This document shows, one piece after another, positions 63,052-64,000 of a stretch of DNA of 64,000 nt; the stretch's first letter is position 1; each line of letters opens with the position of its first letter. The notes under the pieces were generated by a model, which ran no database searches, was not told the origin of the DNA, and saw only the letters and a list, made by a program, of their open reading frames with translations. The position numbers and the translations under genes were made by a program. This stretch comes from Bacteroidota bacterium (GTDB lineage Bacteria; Bacteroidota; Bacteroidia; Bacteroidales; JAADJA01): contig JAHLKX010000008.1 of assembly GCA_020444515.1 (NCBI GenBank), forward strand, positions 124,001 through 188,000. The letters run 5' to 3'.

Positions 63052-64000
63052 CTATTTTTTTAATTCATCAATGTGATTCAAAATTTGCTTCTTAACTGAT
63101 TTATATTCCATGTCAATCTGGGGAATCAAAGCAAATATGGTATCATAACCTGTATGATTGTTTGCAAGTTTTTCTATCTGTTTAAGATCATTTAATAACG
63201 CGTGGGCGCCAATGTGTCTGCATGGCGAAGCCATTTTATGGGCTGCGTTGCTGATTGAATCCCAATTTTTTTCTGGCATACTTTCCTTTATGCTCCCTAA
63301 CCCATGCTCAAAAGATTCCAGGAATTGCTCCAGCATTTCCTTGATGAATTCAGTATCATTGTCGGCTACACGATAAAGTTCTTTGAAATGAATGGTATGC
63401 TCCGGGTTTGGCTTTTCTTCAAAATTCTTAGCTTTTGCAACTGTTGTCATCTTTTCTCCCTCTATAATAGCACGCATAGATTTGAGCAAAAGCGCTTCAT
63501 CAAATGGCTTCGGAAGATAATCGTTGATTCCTTGCGTTTTGTATTGTTTTATCTCTTCCCGGCTGGCCGAAGCTGCTGAAATTAAAATGATTGCTGTATC
63601 TTCCGGGGAAAGTTTGAGGGTTTGTCGAATGAATTGGGTCACCTTAAATCCATCCAATCCGGGCATTCTGACATCCATCAAAATAAAGTCATAAGTGTTG
63701 GTTTTGACCTTTTCAATGGCATCCATACCATCCTCTGCTTCTTCACTTTTCACTTCCCATTTATCCAATATTGTCCTGATTAATTTACGGTTGTAAACCT
63801 CGTCATCAACGATCAACACACTTTGTTGTTTTATAGCATCAGGTACGTCAAGTTCATTCAATTGTTTATGTTCGACATAGGCCAGGTTTCCAAGCTTATA
63901 AGGGATTTTACAGATAAATTTGGACCCCTGGTTTTTTTGACTTTCTACCCTGATTTTGCCTTGATGCAGGTCTATCAATTGCTTGACTATAGATAAACCC
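63052..64000 (-). CDS. Hybrid sensor histidine kinase, C-terminal part: HATPase end, receiver, Hpt (5' end outside window)
   Basis: The frame is open to the window edge. It begins with the end of a kinase ATPase domain (GLSIVKQLIDLHQGKIRVES, the G2 box), followed by a receiver domain with Asp in DFILMDVRMPGLDG. It ends in an Hpt domain with the phospho-His in NAAHKMASPCRHIGA. The phosphate can pass His-Asp-His to a separate response regulator; the NtrC-type gene 59 bases downstream is the obvious candidate. The sensory part lies outside the window. Confidence 0.92.
   Translation of the reverse strand, partial: GLSIVKQLIDLHQGKIRVESQKNQGSKFICKIPYKLGNLAYVEHKQLNELDVPDAIKQQSVLIVDDEVYNRKLIRTILDKWEVKSEEAEDGMDAIEKVKTNTYDFILMDVRMPGLDGFKVTQFIRQTLKLSPEDTAIILISAASASREEIKQYKTQGINDYLPKPFDEALLLKSMRAIIEGEKMTTVAKAKNFEEKPNPEHTIHFKELYRVADNDTEFIKEMLEQFLESFEHGLGSIKESMPEKNWDSISNAAHKMASPCRHIGAHALLNDLKQIEKLANNHTGYDTIFALIPQIDMEYKSVKKQILNHIDELKK

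Overview
The window looks like ordinary chromosome of a member of the Bacteroidota, probably class Bacteroidia. The evidence is a short primary sigma factor without region 1.1, gldF/gldG gliding-type ABC genes, a type IX secretion C-terminal sorting domain, DUF5686/DUF5687/DUF4340/DUF4197 families, FtsZ ending in the Bacteroidota tail, and promoters of the phylum-specific form TTG - 18 to 20 nt - TAnnTTTG with almost no Shine-Dalgarno sequences. I see no rRNA, tRNA, CRISPR array, insertion sequence, integrase or prophage. Both ends cut genes: ftsA on the left and a hybrid histidine kinase on the right.

Layout. 1-7.9 kb holds cell division and translation genes: ftsA (partial), ftsZ, yqeY, then on the minus strand the operon rplM-rpsI-rpsB-tsf, a lone membrane protein, and pyrH and frr. 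8.0-11.8 kb is the most interesting region: a beta-barrel protein, an ECF sigma factor interrupted by an in-frame TAA, a small zinc-type anti-sigma factor, and an HvfABC/bufferin-like RiPP metallophore operon (secreted precursor with two EGKCG cores, DUF692 MNIO maturase, DUF2063 partner). 11.9-22.1 kb carries a START-domain protein, a SUI1/eIF1-like factor, an ATP-grasp protein tail-to-tail with a radical SAM/SPASM protein, an AI-2E-family permease, a DUF5686 outer-membrane protein, a CHAD protein and an ABC transporter. 22.2-23.7 kb is a divergent oxyR/dps peroxide-response pair. 23.8-29.1 kb has a MazG-like hydrolase, a THUMP rRNA methyltransferase, pfkA and priA.

29.1-33.3 kb contains a lipoprotein relic with an early TAA and the gldF-gldG-DUF4340 operon. 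33.4-41.1 kb carries a dihydroorotate-dehydrogenase-like protein, a DUF4197 lipoprotein, pyrG, a long-form GAPDH, rpoD and a DegQ/HtrA protease. 41.3-46.5 kb is a tightly overlapped set dapF-GNAT-phosphohexomutase-GNAT followed by mltG and a DUF2279 protein. 46.7-60.2 kb has a secreted PQQ-type sugar dehydrogenase, ychF, rpsA with a structured leader, surface proteins, rnz, a lipoprotein, a large FAD/Fe-S oxidoreductase, a DUF1338 protein and lplA. 60.3-64 kb looks like a complete regulatory module: a hybrid kinase with Hpt, an NtrC-type sigma-54 activator, and a downstream two-gene membrane/coiled-coil operon behind a plausible sigma-54 promoter with an upstream inverted repeat.

Functional assignments come from reading the translated sequences and recognising families. 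No search, fold or alignment could be run. Promoters, leaders and operators are pattern calls. Start codons that differ from the longest open frame are explained in the entries.
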